The position numbers were made by a program, and so were the translations under genes. Positions 18,426 through 30,164 of a stretch of DNA of 36,648 nucleotides are shown piece by piece. The DNA comes from Lachnospiraceae bacterium. Lineage in GTDB: Bacteria; Bacillota; Clostridia; Lachnospirales; Lachnospiraceae. The notes beneath the pieces are model-generated. The model did no database searches. It was not told the DNA's origin and saw only the letters and a program-made list of their open reading frames with translations. Positions within the stretch are counted from its first letter, which is position 1. Each line of letters begins with the position of its first letter. The DNA lies in contig JALEWG010000143.1 in the NCBI GenBank assembly GCA_022788065.1, positions 1 to 36,648 on the forward strand, given 5' to 3'.

Positions 18426-20765
18426 CTAATCTGCAAATGCTTCCCGGATCACATCGTCCATGGATTTCACATATACGATCTCCAGCCCCTTCGTGATCTC
18501 CTTCGAAAGCTCGGCCATATCCGGCCGGTTCTTATCGGGTACCAGCACCTTTTTGATATGAGCCATTCTCGCAGCCAGTGTTTTCTCTTTCAGTCCTCCG
18601 ATCGGCAATACCCGGCCGCGCAGTGTGATTTCACCGGTCATGGCCACGTCAGCTCTGACTTTCTTTCCTGTAACCGCGGAAAGCATTGCCGTTGCCATGG
18701 TAATTCCGGCAGACGGTCCATCCTTCGGAACCGCTCCTTCCGGAATATGCAGATGAATATCATGCGTGTCGAAGTAATCCTTCTCCACCGAGTACTTTTC
18801 GCTGACCGAACGCACATAGGTGAGGGCGATCTGAGCCGACTCCTTCATGACGTCACCCATCTGGCCCGTCATCAGAAGCTTTCCGGTTCCGGGCATCACA
18901 TTGACCTCGATCTGCAATGTGTCGCCGCCCACGCTGGTCCAGGCCAGACCGCGGACGATTCCTACCTCATCCTCTTCGTTGGCTTCCTCGAATGTAATTT
19001 TTTCCTTTCCCAGATATTTTTCCAGGTTTCCTTCTGTCACACGCACGGAGGTTCTGTCCTTTTCCAGGAATTCCCATGCCGCTTTCCGGCAGAGTTCACC
19101 GATCCGGCGTTCCAGATTTCTCACTCCGGCCTCTCTTGTATAATTGTGGATGATCTTCTCCAGTGCCTTGTCACTGATCGACAGCTTTTCTCCTGTCAGA
19201 CCGTTTCTCTCCAGCTGTTTGGGCACCAGATAGTTTTTCGCAATATGGAACTTTTCATTCTCTGTATAACTGGACACTTCGATCACTTCCATGCGGTCCA
19301 GAAGCGGTCCCGGAATCGTCTGCGTCGTGTTGGCTGTCGCAATAAAAAGTACATTGGAGAGGTCCATCGGAATCTCCACATAGTGATCGCGGAATTTTAC
19401 ATTCTGTTCCCCGTCAAGGACTTCCAGAAGCGCCGAGGAAGTATCTCCTTTATAATCGCTGGAAACCTTGTCGATCTCATCCAGAAGCATCAGCGGATTG
19501 GCCACACCGGCCTGGCGCATCGCCTCGGCGATCCGGCCCGGCATGGATCCCACATACGTTTTTCTGTGTCCGCGGATTTCTGCCTCATCGTGAATTCCTC
19601 CCAGACTGATCCTCACATACTTTTTCCCGAGAGCCCTTGCCACCGAGCGTGCGATGGAAGTTTTTCCTGTTCCGGGCGGTCCAACCAGGCAGAGAATCGG
19701 TGTGGTTCCCTTCTTCGTCAGAACGCGAACAGCCAGATACTCCAGGACGCGTTCCTTGACTTTCTCGAGCCCATAGTGATCTTCATCCAGAACCTCCTTC
19801 GCATGTCGGATATCCTGATTGTCTCTGGACATCTTTTTCCAGGGCAGCTCCATCACCGTCTCGATATAGGTGCGGAGAACATTTGCCTCCTGACTGCCGC
19901 CCGGCATCACCTTGAAACGCATGATCTCCTTTTTGATTTTTTCCTTGACTTCCTTATCGGCATTCAGCTTCTCCAGCTGTTCCAGATACGTATCCGCGTC
20001 AGAGCCAGTGTATTCTTCGCCCAACTCCTCCTGAATGACGCGCAATTCCTCTCTGAGCACATAATCCCTCTGATTCTTGTCAATGGCAGTCTTCACTTTC
20101 GCCTGATAATCCCGCTTGATATTCAGGATCTCAATTTCTCTCATCAGGTAATAGACGACCCTCTCATACAGATGGCTTATGTATTCACATTCCAGCAGTT
20201 CCTGTTTCACCGGATAATCCCATGGGAACTGTCCGGCCGTCTGGATCAAAAGCTCTTCCAGATCCGAAATTGCTAACAGTCCACCCATAAAATCTTTGAC
20301 GGACTTGGGATTGGCATTGCCGAATTCCTCCAGTTTTTCCTTCACGATACGGCTCATCGCTTCCTTCACCGTATCGTCCAGTCTTTCCTCCTTGAGCGGC
20401 GCCTCTTCCACCTCAGCCTGAAGATAGGGAACGTCATCCAGGAGACTTAACATCTCCGCTCTGGAAAGGCCTTCCACCATCACCCGGATCAGTCCGCCCG
20501 GAATCTTCACGAGCTGCTTGATCCTCGCGATGGTTCCGATCTGATACAGATCCTCCGCCTCCGGTTCTTCCACTTCCGGATTCCTCTGTGCAACCAGAAA
20601 TACCTTCTGCTCCCCGATCATGGCATTTTCCACCGCATTTACGGATTTTTCTCTGCTGATGTCAAAATGCTGGATCATTTCCGGAAGAACCGCAAGCCCT
20701 CTGAGGGCTATGGCAGGAAGTGTCATACTTTTCTCTTCCATGAATCTTCTCCTCTTTTGAAAAAT
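18426..20765 (-). CDS. lon: ATP-dependent protease Lon; exact start uncertain (MEEKSM near 20744 or an upstream alternative)
   Basis: Walker [20 protein letters not shown], catalytic [15 protein letters not shown]; adjacent to clpX. Confidence 0.95.
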   Translation of the reverse strand: MFQKRRRFMEEKSMTLPAIALRGLAVLPEMIQHFDISREKSVNAVENAMIGEQKVFLVAQRNPEVEEPEAEDLYQIGTIARIKQLVKIPGGLIRVMVEGLSRAEMLSLLDDVPYLQAEVEEAPLKEERLDDTVKEAMSRIVKEKLEEFGNANPKSVKDFMGGLLAISDLEELLIQTAGQFPWDYPVKQELLECEYISHLYERVVYYLMREIEILNIKRDYQAKVKTAIDKNQRDYVLREELRVIQEELGEEYTGSDADTYLEQLEKLNADKEVKEKIKKEIMRFKVMPGGSQEANVLRTYIETVMELPWKKMSRDNQDIRHAKEVLDEDHYGLEKVKERVLEYLAVRVLTKKGTTPILCLVGPPGTGKTSIARSVARALGKKYVRISLGGIHDEAEIRGHRKTYVGSMPGRIAEAMRQAGVANPLMLLDEIDKVSSDYKGDTSSALLEVLDGEQNVKFRDHYVEIPMDLSNVLFIATANTTQTIPGPLLDRMEVIEVSSYTENEKFHIAKNYLVPKQLERNGLTGEKLSISDKALEKIIHNYTREAGVRNLERRIGELCRKAAWEFLEKDRTSVRVTEGNLEKYLGKEKITFEEANEEDEVGIVRGLAWTSVGGDTLQIEVNVMPGTGKLLMTGQMGDVMKESAQIALTYVRSVSEKYSVEKDYFDTHDIHLHIPEGAVPKDGPSAGITMATAMLSAVTGKKVRADVAMTGEITLRGRVLPIGGLKEKTLAARMAHIKKVLVPDKNRPDMAELSKEITKGLEIVYVKSMDDVIREAFAD

Positions 20766-20803
20766 TGGGCTGCTGTAAAACCGATTCGCTTTGCAGCAGC
20801 CCA
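20766..20803 (-). terminator. Hairpin between clpX and lon (terminator/attenuator-like)
   Basis: Minus strand GGGCTGCTG...CAGCAGCCC followed by AATTTTTC. Confidence 0.5.
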
Positions 20804-20814
20804 TCTCATATCAA

Positions 20815-22113
20815 CTAGGCAATTTCGCCCTTACTGTCTCTTTTTGATTTGGTTCCCAGGTTCTTTCTCGGAACGGTCACATCGCGGTACACCAGATCCG
20901 GTTTTGCCTTTCCCGCAACGGCCTCCTCCGTTACCGTACAGATGCCGATAGTGGAATCGGACGGTACCTCATACATGGTATCCATCATAACAGACTCCAT
21001 GATCGCACGCAGTCCCCTCGCGCCGGTCTTTCTCTCAACCGCCATATGAGCGATGGCTCTGACTGCCTCAGGAGTAAACTCCAGTTTCACATCGTCTAAT
21101 TCAAAGAGTCTCTGATACTGCTTCGTGATGGCATTTTTCGGCTCCGTGAGAATTCGCACCAGTGCTTCCTCGTCCAGAAGATCCAGAGAAACCATAACCG
21201 GCACACGTCCGACAAACTCAGGAATCAGTCCGAACTTTGTCAGATCCTGCGGCATCGTCTGCTTTAACAGAGCGCTGACATCGGTATGCTTTCTGTCAAC
21301 GATCTTCGCGTTGAATCCGATGGAACCCGTCTCCATTCTGGACTCCACGATCTTTTCCAGACCGTCAAACGCACCGCCGCATATGAACAGGATATTCGTC
21401 GTATCGATCTGGATCAGTTCCTGCTGCGGGTGCTTTCTTCCTCCCTGCGGGGGAACGCTTGCAACTGTACCTTCAAGGATTTTTAAAAGCGCCTGCTGAA
21501 CGCCCTCGCCGGAAACATCTCTCGTAATGGAAACATTCTCCGATTTCTTCGTGATCTTATCGATCTCGTCGATATAAATGATACCGTATTCGGCACGGCT
21601 CACATCGTTGTCTGCCGCCTGAATCAATTTTAAAAGAATATTCTCCACATCCTCACCTACATAACCTGCTTCGGTCAGAGTTGTGGCGTCCGCAATTGCA
21701 AACGGTACATTCAGAAGCTTCGCAAGAGTCTGTGCCAGGTAGGTCTTGCCGGAGCCTGTGGGGCCCAGCATCAGAATATTACTCTTTTGAAGTTCCACTT
21801 CAGAATCCTGCTTTGATGTAATTCTCTTATAATGATTGTAAACGGCCACGGAGAGAACCTTCTTCGCTTCTTCCTGTCCGATTACATAGTCATCCAGGAA
21901 TGCCTTGATCTCTTTCGGCTTTAACAGATTAATTCCCGAAAAATCCGGAGTTTCCTCATCCGGCCCCAGTTCTTCCTCCAGGATCTCACTGCAGAGTTCG
22001 ATACACTCATCGCAGATATAGACGTTCCCTGCACCTGCGATCATTTTTCTGACCTGATCCTGAGTTTTTCCGCAGAAAGAACATCTGATTTTATCCTCTG
22101 GTCTTACTGGCAT
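20815..22113 (-). CDS. clpX: ATP-dependent Clp protease ATP-binding subunit ClpX
   Basis: Zinc finger [17 protein letters not shown]...[10 protein letters not shown]; Walker [16 protein letters not shown]. Confidence 0.97.
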   Translation of the reverse strand: MPVRPEDKIRCSFCGKTQDQVRKMIAGAGNVYICDECIELCSEILEEELGPDEETPDFSGINLLKPKEIKAFLDDYVIGQEEAKKVLSVAVYNHYKRITSKQDSEVELQKSNILMLGPTGSGKTYLAQTLAKLLNVPFAIADATTLTEAGYVGEDVENILLKLIQAADNDVSRAEYGIIYIDEIDKITKKSENVSITRDVSGEGVQQALLKILEGTVASVPPQGGRKHPQQELIQIDTTNILFICGGAFDGLEKIVESRMETGSIGFNAKIVDRKHTDVSALLKQTMPQDLTKFGLIPEFVGRVPVMVSLDLLDEEALVRILTEPKNAITKQYQRLFELDDVKLEFTPEAVRAIAHMAVERKTGARGLRAIMESVMMDTMYEVPSDSTIGICTVTEEAVAGKAKPDLVYRDVTVPRKNLGTKSKRDSKGEIA

Positions 22114-22126
22114 GTTCACACCTCTC

Positions 22127-22717
22127 TTACTTTTCACTGTGTCCGGTAATCACACGATCGATCAGGCCGTAATTCATGGCCTCCTCAGCGGTCATATAAT
22201 TGTCCCGCTCCGTGTCTCTCTCAATCACTTCCAGCGGCTGTCCTGTGTTTGCCGCCATAATGGTGTTGAGTTTCTTTTTCGTCTTTAAAATATGCTCGGC
22301 AACGATATTGATATCGGTCGCCTGGCCCTGTGCGCCGCCTGACGGCTGGTGGATCATGATCTCCGCGTTCGGAAGAGCGAACCTTTTTCCCTTCGCACCG
22401 CCGGAAAGCAGAAATGCGCCCATGCTGGCCGCCATGCCGATGCAGGTCGTGCAGACGTCACATTTGATATAATTCATCGTATCGTAGATTGCCATACCGG
22501 CCGTCACGGAACCACCGGGGCTGTTGATATAAAGATTGATGTCCTTATTGGGATCCTCAGACTCAAGAAACAGAAGCTGTGCAACCACAAGGCTTGCTGT
22601 CACATCGTTGACTTCCTCTCCCAGGAAGATAATGCGGTCTTTTAAAAGTCTGGAATAAATATCATAAGAACGTTCTCCTCTGCTGGTTGATTCCAGCACA
22701 TAAGGTACTAAACTCAT
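22127..22717 (-). CDS. clpP: ATP-dependent Clp protease proteolytic subunit
   Basis: Catalytic [11 protein letters not shown] and [17 protein letters not shown]; likely start [11 protein letters not shown]. Confidence 0.97.
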   Translation of the reverse strand: MSLVPYVLESTSRGERSYDIYSRLLKDRIIFLGEEVNDVTASLVVAQLLFLESEDPNKDINLYINSPGGSVTAGMAIYDTMNYIKCDVCTTCIGMAASMGAFLLSGGAKGKRFALPNAEIMIHQPSGGAQGQATDINIVAEHILKTKKKLNTIMAANTGQPLEVIERDTERDNYMTAEEAMNYGLIDRVITGHSEK

Positions 22718-22819
22718 AGGAACTCCTCCTGTCTTCTGATATTTGAGAGGGGATTGCCGCAGAATTTCCACAACAATCCCCCTGTTGATTTTATCTTTTG
22801 CTGCTTTCTGTCATTCCGA

Positions 22820-24109
22820 TCAGTCGGTTAATTTCGCTTCCGCTACAAGGAAGTCGATTGCTTCCTGTACGGCCAGATCCTCTTTCATCATCGCAATCTG
22901 ATCCTCGCCGAACATCTCTTTGATCTTCTCTTTCTCCATCTTATAGGTCTCAGCCATCTTGTCGAACTGTGCTTCAACGGCCTCGTCGCTTGCCTGAATG
23001 TTCTCAGCTTTCACAACGGCCTCCAGAACGAGTCTGGTCTGGATTCTCTTGATAGCGTTCGGTCTCATCTGTTCAGCAATCTTATCTGCTGTCATGCCTG
23101 TGATCTCGGAATACTGCTTGAAGGAGATACCCTGGCTCTCCAGTCTGCGCGCATAGTCGTTCACCATTCCGGCTACCTGCTCATCGATCATCTGATCCGG
23201 GATCTCCATGGTTGCATTCTCTACAACCTTGTCAACCACGCGGTTCTCATTTTCGGTAGCGGCAGCTGTCTGTTTTTCCTTTAAGAGTTTTTCTTTTAAA
23301 TCGTTCCGGTACTCTTCCAGTGTATCGAAGTCGGATACTTCGCTTGCGAACTCATCATTCACTTCCGGAAGCTCTTTCTTCTGGATTTCCTTTACAGTTA
23401 CTTTGAAAAGAGCCGGTTTGTTCTTTAATTCATCTACATGATACTCAGCCGGGAATGTAACGTTAACCTCGCACTCTTCTCCTGCCTTCTTACCGATTAA
23501 CTGGTCCTCAAATGTATCGATAAAGGTGTGGGAACCGATTGTCAGCGGATAATCCTCACTCTTGCCGCCTTCGAATCTCTTACCGTCAACATAGCCGTCA
23601 AAGTCGATTGTTACCATATCGCCATTCTCAATGCCTCTGTCCTCAACGGTGATGAGACGGGAGTTTTTCTCTCTTACACTGTTGATCTCAGCTTCAACAT
23701 CCTCGTCAGTAACTTCCGCTTTCGCCTTCTCAACCTCTACGCCCTTGTACTCACCGAGAGTAACTTCCGGCTTGACAGCCACTACTGCTGTATATACAAA
23801 ATTCTTTCCTTCTCCGATTTCTACAACATCGATTTCCGGACGGGATACGATCTCAAGTTCGCTCTCCTTTGCGGCATCCGGATAGCTTGCGTCGATCACT
23901 TCGTTTGCAGCGTCTTCAAAGAACACAGCCGCACCGTACATCTTCTTGATCATCTCAAACGGTGCTTTTCCTTTTCTGAAGCCCGGAATATTGAATTTGC
24001 TCTTGTTCTTGTTGAAAGCATTCTTAACTGCTTTGTCAAACTGCTCTGCCGGCACTTCGATCGTAAGCTTCGCCGTATTCTTCTCTAACTTTTCTACCTG
24101 TAAACTCAT
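22820..24109 (-). CDS. tig: Trigger factor
   Basis: Ribosome-binding signature GFRKGKAPFEMI; FKBP-like domain GDMVTIDFDGYVDGKRFEGG. Confidence 0.97.
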   Translation of the reverse strand: MSLQVEKLEKNTAKLTIEVPAEQFDKAVKNAFNKNKSKFNIPGFRKGKAPFEMIKKMYGAAVFFEDAANEVIDASYPDAAKESELEIVSRPEIDVVEIGEGKNFVYTAVVAVKPEVTLGEYKGVEVEKAKAEVTDEDVEAEINSVREKNSRLITVEDRGIENGDMVTIDFDGYVDGKRFEGGKSEDYPLTIGSHTFIDTFEDQLIGKKAGEECEVNVTFPAEYHVDELKNKPALFKVTVKEIQKKELPEVNDEFASEVSDFDTLEEYRNDLKEKLLKEKQTAAATENENRVVDKVVENATMEIPDQMIDEQVAGMVNDYARRLESQGISFKQYSEITGMTADKIAEQMRPNAIKRIQTRLVLEAVVKAENIQASDEAVEAQFDKMAETYKMEKEKIKEMFGEDQIAMMKEDLAVQEAIDFLVAEAKLTD

Positions 24110-24277
24110 TTGATAGGTTCCTCCTTAAATATATCTGTACCGGACATGCCTTTCACATCCGTTCAATATCGTAACAACCATTCCTCTGGGCGTTACACTT
24201 CAATTTAGCATTATAACATACTGTTTTTAGAAATACCAGTACTATTTTTGCAAAAAGCTCCGTCTTTCCTGCCTTTT

Positions 24278-24826
24278 TTACCTTTCATACTGGATTTTCT
24301 TCTTCAGAGCCTCCGCTGTCCCGGCATCCGTGAGGATTCCGGCAAGCTCCAGCCCCAGATCAATGGAGCAGCCCATTCCGCGTCCGGTTGTGATCAGCCT
24401 GTCCGTAACGACGCAGGCGCCCGTACATTCCGCGCCTTCCATTTTATCTTCAAATCCCGGGAAACATGTCACCTGATGTCCCTTCGCAAGTCCCAGCCCG
24501 CCAAGAACACTCGGGGCCGCGCAGATGGCCGCCAGACGTTTTCCGGCAGCCGCATGAGCCTTTAACATTTCCGCAAGTCCTTCATGCTCCCGGAGATGGT
24601 TGGTTCCCGGAAGACCGCCCGGAAGGAACAGAAGATCCGCGTCATCTGTGATATCTTCAAACAGTTCATCAGCCGTGATCCGGAATCCATGGGAACCGGT
24701 CACTTCCTTTTTTCCCGTAACAGACACCAGCTTCACTTCCACGCCCGCCCGGACAAGGACATCGCAGACTGCCAGGCATTCCACTTCCTCCATTCCGTCT
24801 GCCATAAAAGCATATACTTTTGCCAT
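24278..24826 (-). CDS. DJ-1/PfpI family protein
   Basis: DGMEEVECLAVCDVLVRAG, FLPGGLPGTNHLRE, AAICAAPSVLG nucleophile elbow. Confidence 0.92.
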   Translation of the reverse strand: MAKVYAFMADGMEEVECLAVCDVLVRAGVEVKLVSVTGKKEVTGSHGFRITADELFEDITDDADLLFLPGGLPGTNHLREHEGLAEMLKAHAAAGKRLAAICAAPSVLGGLGLAKGHQVTCFPGFEDKMEGAECTGACVVTDRLITTGRGMGCSIDLGLELAGILTDAGTAEALKKKIQYER

Positions 24827-24858
24827 CTCTTCGTCTCCTTTATTCTATGCCATGTTTC

Positions 24859-25998
24859 TTATCTGTGCTCTGTGCCATCCTCTTCGTAAGGATGGAACTC
24901 TCCGTTCAGATAATATCCTCTACCAGGACCGCCTTCCGAACGTTTCACCTGACCGCCGCGATCCTCCGCATTCCGGGTGTGATCTGTCGTGTTTTCACTT
25001 GCGGGATTTTTCACTTCCGAATCCACCCATACGGAATTATCCTCCGTACCGTTTGTGTTCCAGGAATTTCCCGCTGTATTGTTTCCTCCGTAATTCGGAT
25101 CATAGCTGTCCGTCGGACTTCCAAATCCGAAGTCACCCGCCGGGCCATAATTATCCGCCGGCCCATAACCATCGGGACCGTAATCCGGATATCCGAAACC
25201 ATTCAGGCTTCCTGTATAGCGCAGTCTGAGGATCGCGTAAAGCTCTGCCAGTGTTGCTTCATAATAAGGCATTACAAAATATGTGCCGACACCGCAGGCA
25301 AGCGCTCCGAGAAACATCCAGCCAAAGAACGAGAGTCCCAGAACGAATGTGTTCATTTTCTGTCCCTCCATCATATCCTTGGACAGCCGCAACACATCCA
25401 TCGGTTTCATATCCGGATTTTCCGCCAGAATATACGGAACCAGATGGTAACAATATGAGAGATAGATGCCCGGGATCAGACACAAAAACATTCCAAGACC
25501 GACAAAAAGATTTTTGAGGAACATCGTCAGAATAATGTTCAGATAGTGATTGCTGAATCCCCAGAAAAGCTTCCCGACGCCGGCCGACTGACCAATCAGA
25601 CGACTTTCCATATAGAACCGGTTCTTTCCGACCTGCATCACGGGAAGCACAAAAATTCCCATAATCAGACTGATGATAAAAAGAATCACCATGGTTCCCG
25701 CAAAAATACTCCAGAACAGCTTGCTTCCGATGCTGATAGGAAGCGAGTCAAACGCCCTCTGAATATCAGTAAACGCTCCTGCAGTCTGACCTCCCAGGAT
25801 CTGGTCCGCAATGTTTCCGCCTCCTGCTGTTCCCTGTTCAATACCACTATTCATATTCAGATTGAAATTTATATTCGGTCCGCTGTTGCCGCCGCCCAGC
25901 AGTCCGAAAATAAGGCTGACCGCAAACGCCGCCCAGAAATAACGGCTGACATTGGCTTTCGCCCGTGCTTTTAATTCTGCCCTTGTCCACATAAGCAT
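24859..25998 (-). CDS. DUF975 family membrane protein with low-complexity C-terminal tail
   Basis: N-terminal WTRAELKARAKANVSRYFWAAFAVSLI, several TM segments, then G/Y/P/N/D-rich tail. Confidence 0.8.
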   Translation of the reverse strand: MLMWTRAELKARAKANVSRYFWAAFAVSLIFGLLGGGNSGPNINFNLNMNSGIEQGTAGGGNIADQILGGQTAGAFTDIQRAFDSLPISIGSKLFWSIFAGTMVILFIISLIMGIFVLPVMQVGKNRFYMESRLIGQSAGVGKLFWGFSNHYLNIILTMFLKNLFVGLGMFLCLIPGIYLSYCYHLVPYILAENPDMKPMDVLRLSKDMMEGQKMNTFVLGLSFFGWMFLGALACGVGTYFVMPYYEATLAELYAILRLRYTGSLNGFGYPDYGPDGYGPADNYGPAGDFGFGSPTDSYDPNYGGNNTAGNSWNTNGTEDNSVWVDSEVKNPASENTTDHTRNAEDRGGQVKRSEGGPGRGYYLNGEFHPYEEDGTEHR

Positions 25999-26052
25999 TT
26001 CCTCCTATAATTGTTATATGGCCATTTTATCATACTTTTCCCTCGATATTTA

Positions 26053-26080
26053 TTACAATTTTCTTATGATATGGTATGAT
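26053..26080 (+). promoter_or_regulatory. Putative promoter of CYTH gene
   Basis: TTACAA - 16 nt - TATGAT with perfect inverted repeat TGGTAT-GATG-ATACCA over the -10. Confidence 0.45.
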
Positions 26081-26175
26081 GATACCAGGAGCACATCATA
26101 CGGAGCAGTCCGGTATCACAGGTAGCAAACTACCTTTTGTCTCAATATCAGATTTTTTCAAAGGAGCCAGATATT

Positions 26176-26625
26176 ATGGAAATTGAACGCAAGTTTCTTG
26201 TTGAAAATCCACCGGAAACCTATCCGGAGTTTCCGTTCCGCCAGATCGAGCAGGCATATCTCTGCACCGATCCGGTCATCAGAATCCGCCGTGAGGATTC
26301 CTCGTACTATCTCACCTATAAATCGAAAGGACTTTTATCGAGGGAAGAATACAATCTTCCACTGACAGAAGCCTCCTATCTCCATTTGCGCCGGAAAGCA
26401 GACGGAAATATTCTCACAAAAAAACGTTATCTTCTCCCCGTAAACGGGCGCCCCGATCTTACCATCGAACTCGATGTGTTTGAGGGGAAATTTGAGGGGC
26501 TCATACTGGCCGAAGTGGAATTCGCCTCGGAAGACGACGCGAAAGCCTTTGTCCCGCCGGACTGGTTCTCAAGAGACGTCACATTCTCCGGTGAATACCA
26601 GAACAGCCGTCTGTCCACACTGTAA
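26176..26625 (+). CDS. CYTH domain-containing protein
   Basis: MEIERKFLVENPPETYPE; ExExK motif and RIRR/YYLTYKSKG. Confidence 0.9.
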   Translation: MEIERKFLVENPPETYPEFPFRQIEQAYLCTDPVIRIRREDSSYYLTYKSKGLLSREEYNLPLTEASYLHLRRKADGNILTKKRYLLPVNGRPDLTIELDVFEGKFEGLILAEVEFASEDDAKAFVPPDWFSRDVTFSGEYQNSRLSTL

Positions 26626-26635
26626 TCTTTTTCCA

Positions 26636-26672
26636 AAAAGACCACCGACAGCACCCGCCGCCGGTGGTCTTT
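26636..26672. terminator. Bidirectional terminator between CYTH gene and groEL
   Basis: AAAAAGACCACCG ... CCGGTGGTCTTTCTT convergent hairpin. Confidence 0.75.
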
Positions 26673-26693
26673 CTTATACTTGAATTTCAGGAA

Positions 26694-28325
<1,632 letters not shown>

Positions 28326-28389
28326 TTACCTCCAAAAAATGTCTTATTTGTCCGGATTCCGGACCCGGTTCCCTTTTACAAGGGAAAAC

Positions 28390-28674
28390 TTACTCAATTA
28401 CAGCAAGAATATCGCTCTGTTTCACGATAATGTACTCGTCATCTTCCACTTTCACTTCTGTTCCGGCATATTTGGAAAAGATTACCATATCTCCGGCTTT
28501 TACCTGCATGGTGACTTCCTTTCCGTCAACCACTCCGCCGGGACCTACTGCGATTACTTCCGCCTGCTGCGGCTTTTCCTTTGCCTGACCGGGAAGAACG
28601 ATACCGGATTTTGTGGTCTCTTCTGCTACTAACTGTTTTAAAACAACTCTGTCAAATAATGGTACTAATTTCAT
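28390..28674 (-). CDS. groES: Co-chaperonin GroES
   Basis: [46 protein letters not shown]. Confidence 0.98.
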   Translation of the reverse strand: MKLVPLFDRVVLKQLVAEETTKSGIVLPGQAKEKPQQAEVIAVGPGGVVDGKEVTMQVKAGDMVIFSKYAGTEVKVEDDEYIIVKQSDILAVIE

Positions 28675-28786
28675 TACTGACTCCTCCTTCATTAAATCTG
28701 TTTTCCTGTAAGGTATAAAACCTGTGGTCCCGTACCTTACTCGAGTATTTCAAGGAACATTTCTTTGTTCCCCTGTCACATGTAAT

Positions 28787-28815
28787 GTTATAGCACGCAT
28801 TATTAGCACTGTCAA
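28787..28815 (-). promoter_or_regulatory. Sigma-A promoter of groESL
   Basis: Minus strand TTGACA - 17 nt - TATAAC; the -35 lies within the CIRCE element. Confidence 0.8.
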
Positions 28816-28829
28816 GACATGAGTGCTAA
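28803..28829 (-). promoter_or_regulatory. CIRCE element (HrcA operator)
   Basis: TTAGCACTC-N9-CAGTGCTAA on minus strand, one mismatch to the perfect CIRCE inverted repeat. Confidence 0.9.
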
Positions 28830-28974
28830 TTTTTAGGATTTTTTTTGTTTTTTTTCAATTTCTTCATATTTATCCCTTTTCTTTTCCTGAATTTTGGATT
28901 AGAATATTCTTAATATCTATTTTTCCCTCAGGGGACCATACCGAAAGGTGATATAGATGAAAGGAGATCGAATC

Positions 28975-29325
28975 ATGTCAAAAAGAAAAACTGGTCTGCT
29001 GATTGCTCTCGGAGCCGCCATCGGCGCTGCTGCCGCGGGTATTTCCTACTATTTTAAATATAAATCCTTCAACGATGAACTTAATACGGATTTCCATGAT
29101 TATGAGGAAGAAGATACAGACGAAGAAGCGACGGACAATGAAGATGACTCCGGCGCGGAAACCTCCGGCCGCACTTATATAACCCTGGATTCCGCGAAGC
29201 ATAAAGCGTGCGCTCTGGAGGAACCCGATAAAGAACAGGAGCCGGAAAAACAGGAGGAAAAGCCTGCTGACCCTCCTGTACCGGCCGCGACTGTTGAGGA
29301 AGATACGGAAGGAGACTCGGAATGA
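28975..29325 (+). CDS. Membrane-anchored acidic protein, unknown
   Basis: MSKRKTGLLIALGAAIGAAAAGISYYFKYKSFNDE followed by Asp/Glu-rich tail; ATGA overlap with downstream gene. Confidence 0.6.
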   Translation: MSKRKTGLLIALGAAIGAAAAGISYYFKYKSFNDELNTDFHDYEEEDTDEEATDNEDDSGAETSGRTYITLDSAKHKACALEEPDKEQEPEKQEEKPADPPVPAATVEEDTEGDSE

Positions 29326-30095
29326 TTCAAAGCCTACTCCGCTCCATGGAATTACTGGAAGTCCTGAAAGAAAAAAACCGCAGTTTTTCCATTGCCGAGC
29401 TGGCTGAGGCTATGGATCTGCCGCCAAGCACAGTACACCGCATTCTGCAGACATTCTGTGAAAAAAAGTATGTGGTCCGTGATGAACGCTCTCATACGTA
29501 CCGGCTGGGTCCTGCTCTCATCTCTCTCGGAAAAGCAGCAGCCAAGAGTATCCGGCTTCAGGATGCGGCGCATCCGATCCTCAATGCCCTTTCCGAACGG
29601 ACGGTAGAAGATTCTTATCTGATTATCCCGGTTGGGAACAAGGGGCTCGTGATAGAAAAAGTGGACGGACCAAGCCACCTGAAAGTCGTTGAGGAGTTCG
29701 GTTATGAAATGTACCTCCATTGCGGCGCTATCCGCAAGGTACTGCTTGCCTATCAGTCTCCCGCCTTTATCGACGAATATTTTAAGAACATTATCATTCA
29801 TGACCGTGCGTTTCCGCATGTACGGCCTGCGGATCTCCGCGCAGAGCTGGAAAAGATCCGCCGTGACGGCTATGCCATCACCCACGGAGATTATGTCACT
29901 GACGCGTACGGAATCGGCGCTCCCGTCTTCAACTCCGAAGGTGAAATCGCGGGTTCCATCGGTATTATCGCTCCGGGAATCCGCATTGACAGTGACGAGC
30001 ATCTGAACAATCAGCTTGCGCTGGTCCTTCACTTTGCTGCGGAATTGTCTGCAGATCTGGGCTACGTTCCCCATTCCAGCGTCATGTCTGACTGA
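29322..30095 (+). CDS. IclR family transcriptional regulator
   Basis: N-terminal winged HTH (FSIAELAEAMDLPPSTVHRILQTFCEKKYVVRD) and IclR effector domain (APVFNSEGEIAGSIGIIAPG). Confidence 0.92.
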   Translation: MIQSLLRSMELLEVLKEKNRSFSIAELAEAMDLPPSTVHRILQTFCEKKYVVRDERSHTYRLGPALISLGKAAAKSIRLQDAAHPILNALSERTVEDSYLIIPVGNKGLVIEKVDGPSHLKVVEEFGYEMYLHCGAIRKVLLAYQSPAFIDEYFKNIIIHDRAFPHVRPADLRAELEKIRRDGYAITHGDYVTDAYGIGAPVFNSEGEIAGSIGIIAPGIRIDSDEHLNNQLALVLHFAAELSADLGYVPHSSVMSD

Positions 30096-30102
30096 TATTA
30101 AT

Positions 30103-30141
30103 GAAAAAAGGGCTGCCGCACTATGCGACAACCCCTTTTTA
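30103..30141. terminator. Bidirectional terminator between iclR-type and MATE genes
   Basis: AAAAAAGGGCTGCCGCACTATGCGACAACCCCTTTTT convergent hairpin. Confidence 0.7.
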
Positions 30142-30164
30142 GTAATGGGAAATAATACCGTTTA

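Noticed and set aside
18558-20276. 572-aa plus-strand ORF
   Set aside because: Entirely antisense to lon; composition (His/Phe/Leu/Ser-rich) typical of a shadow ORF with no recognisable domain.
29352-30131. 259-aa minus-strand ORF
   Set aside because: Antisense to the well-supported iclR-type gene and runs into the terminator.
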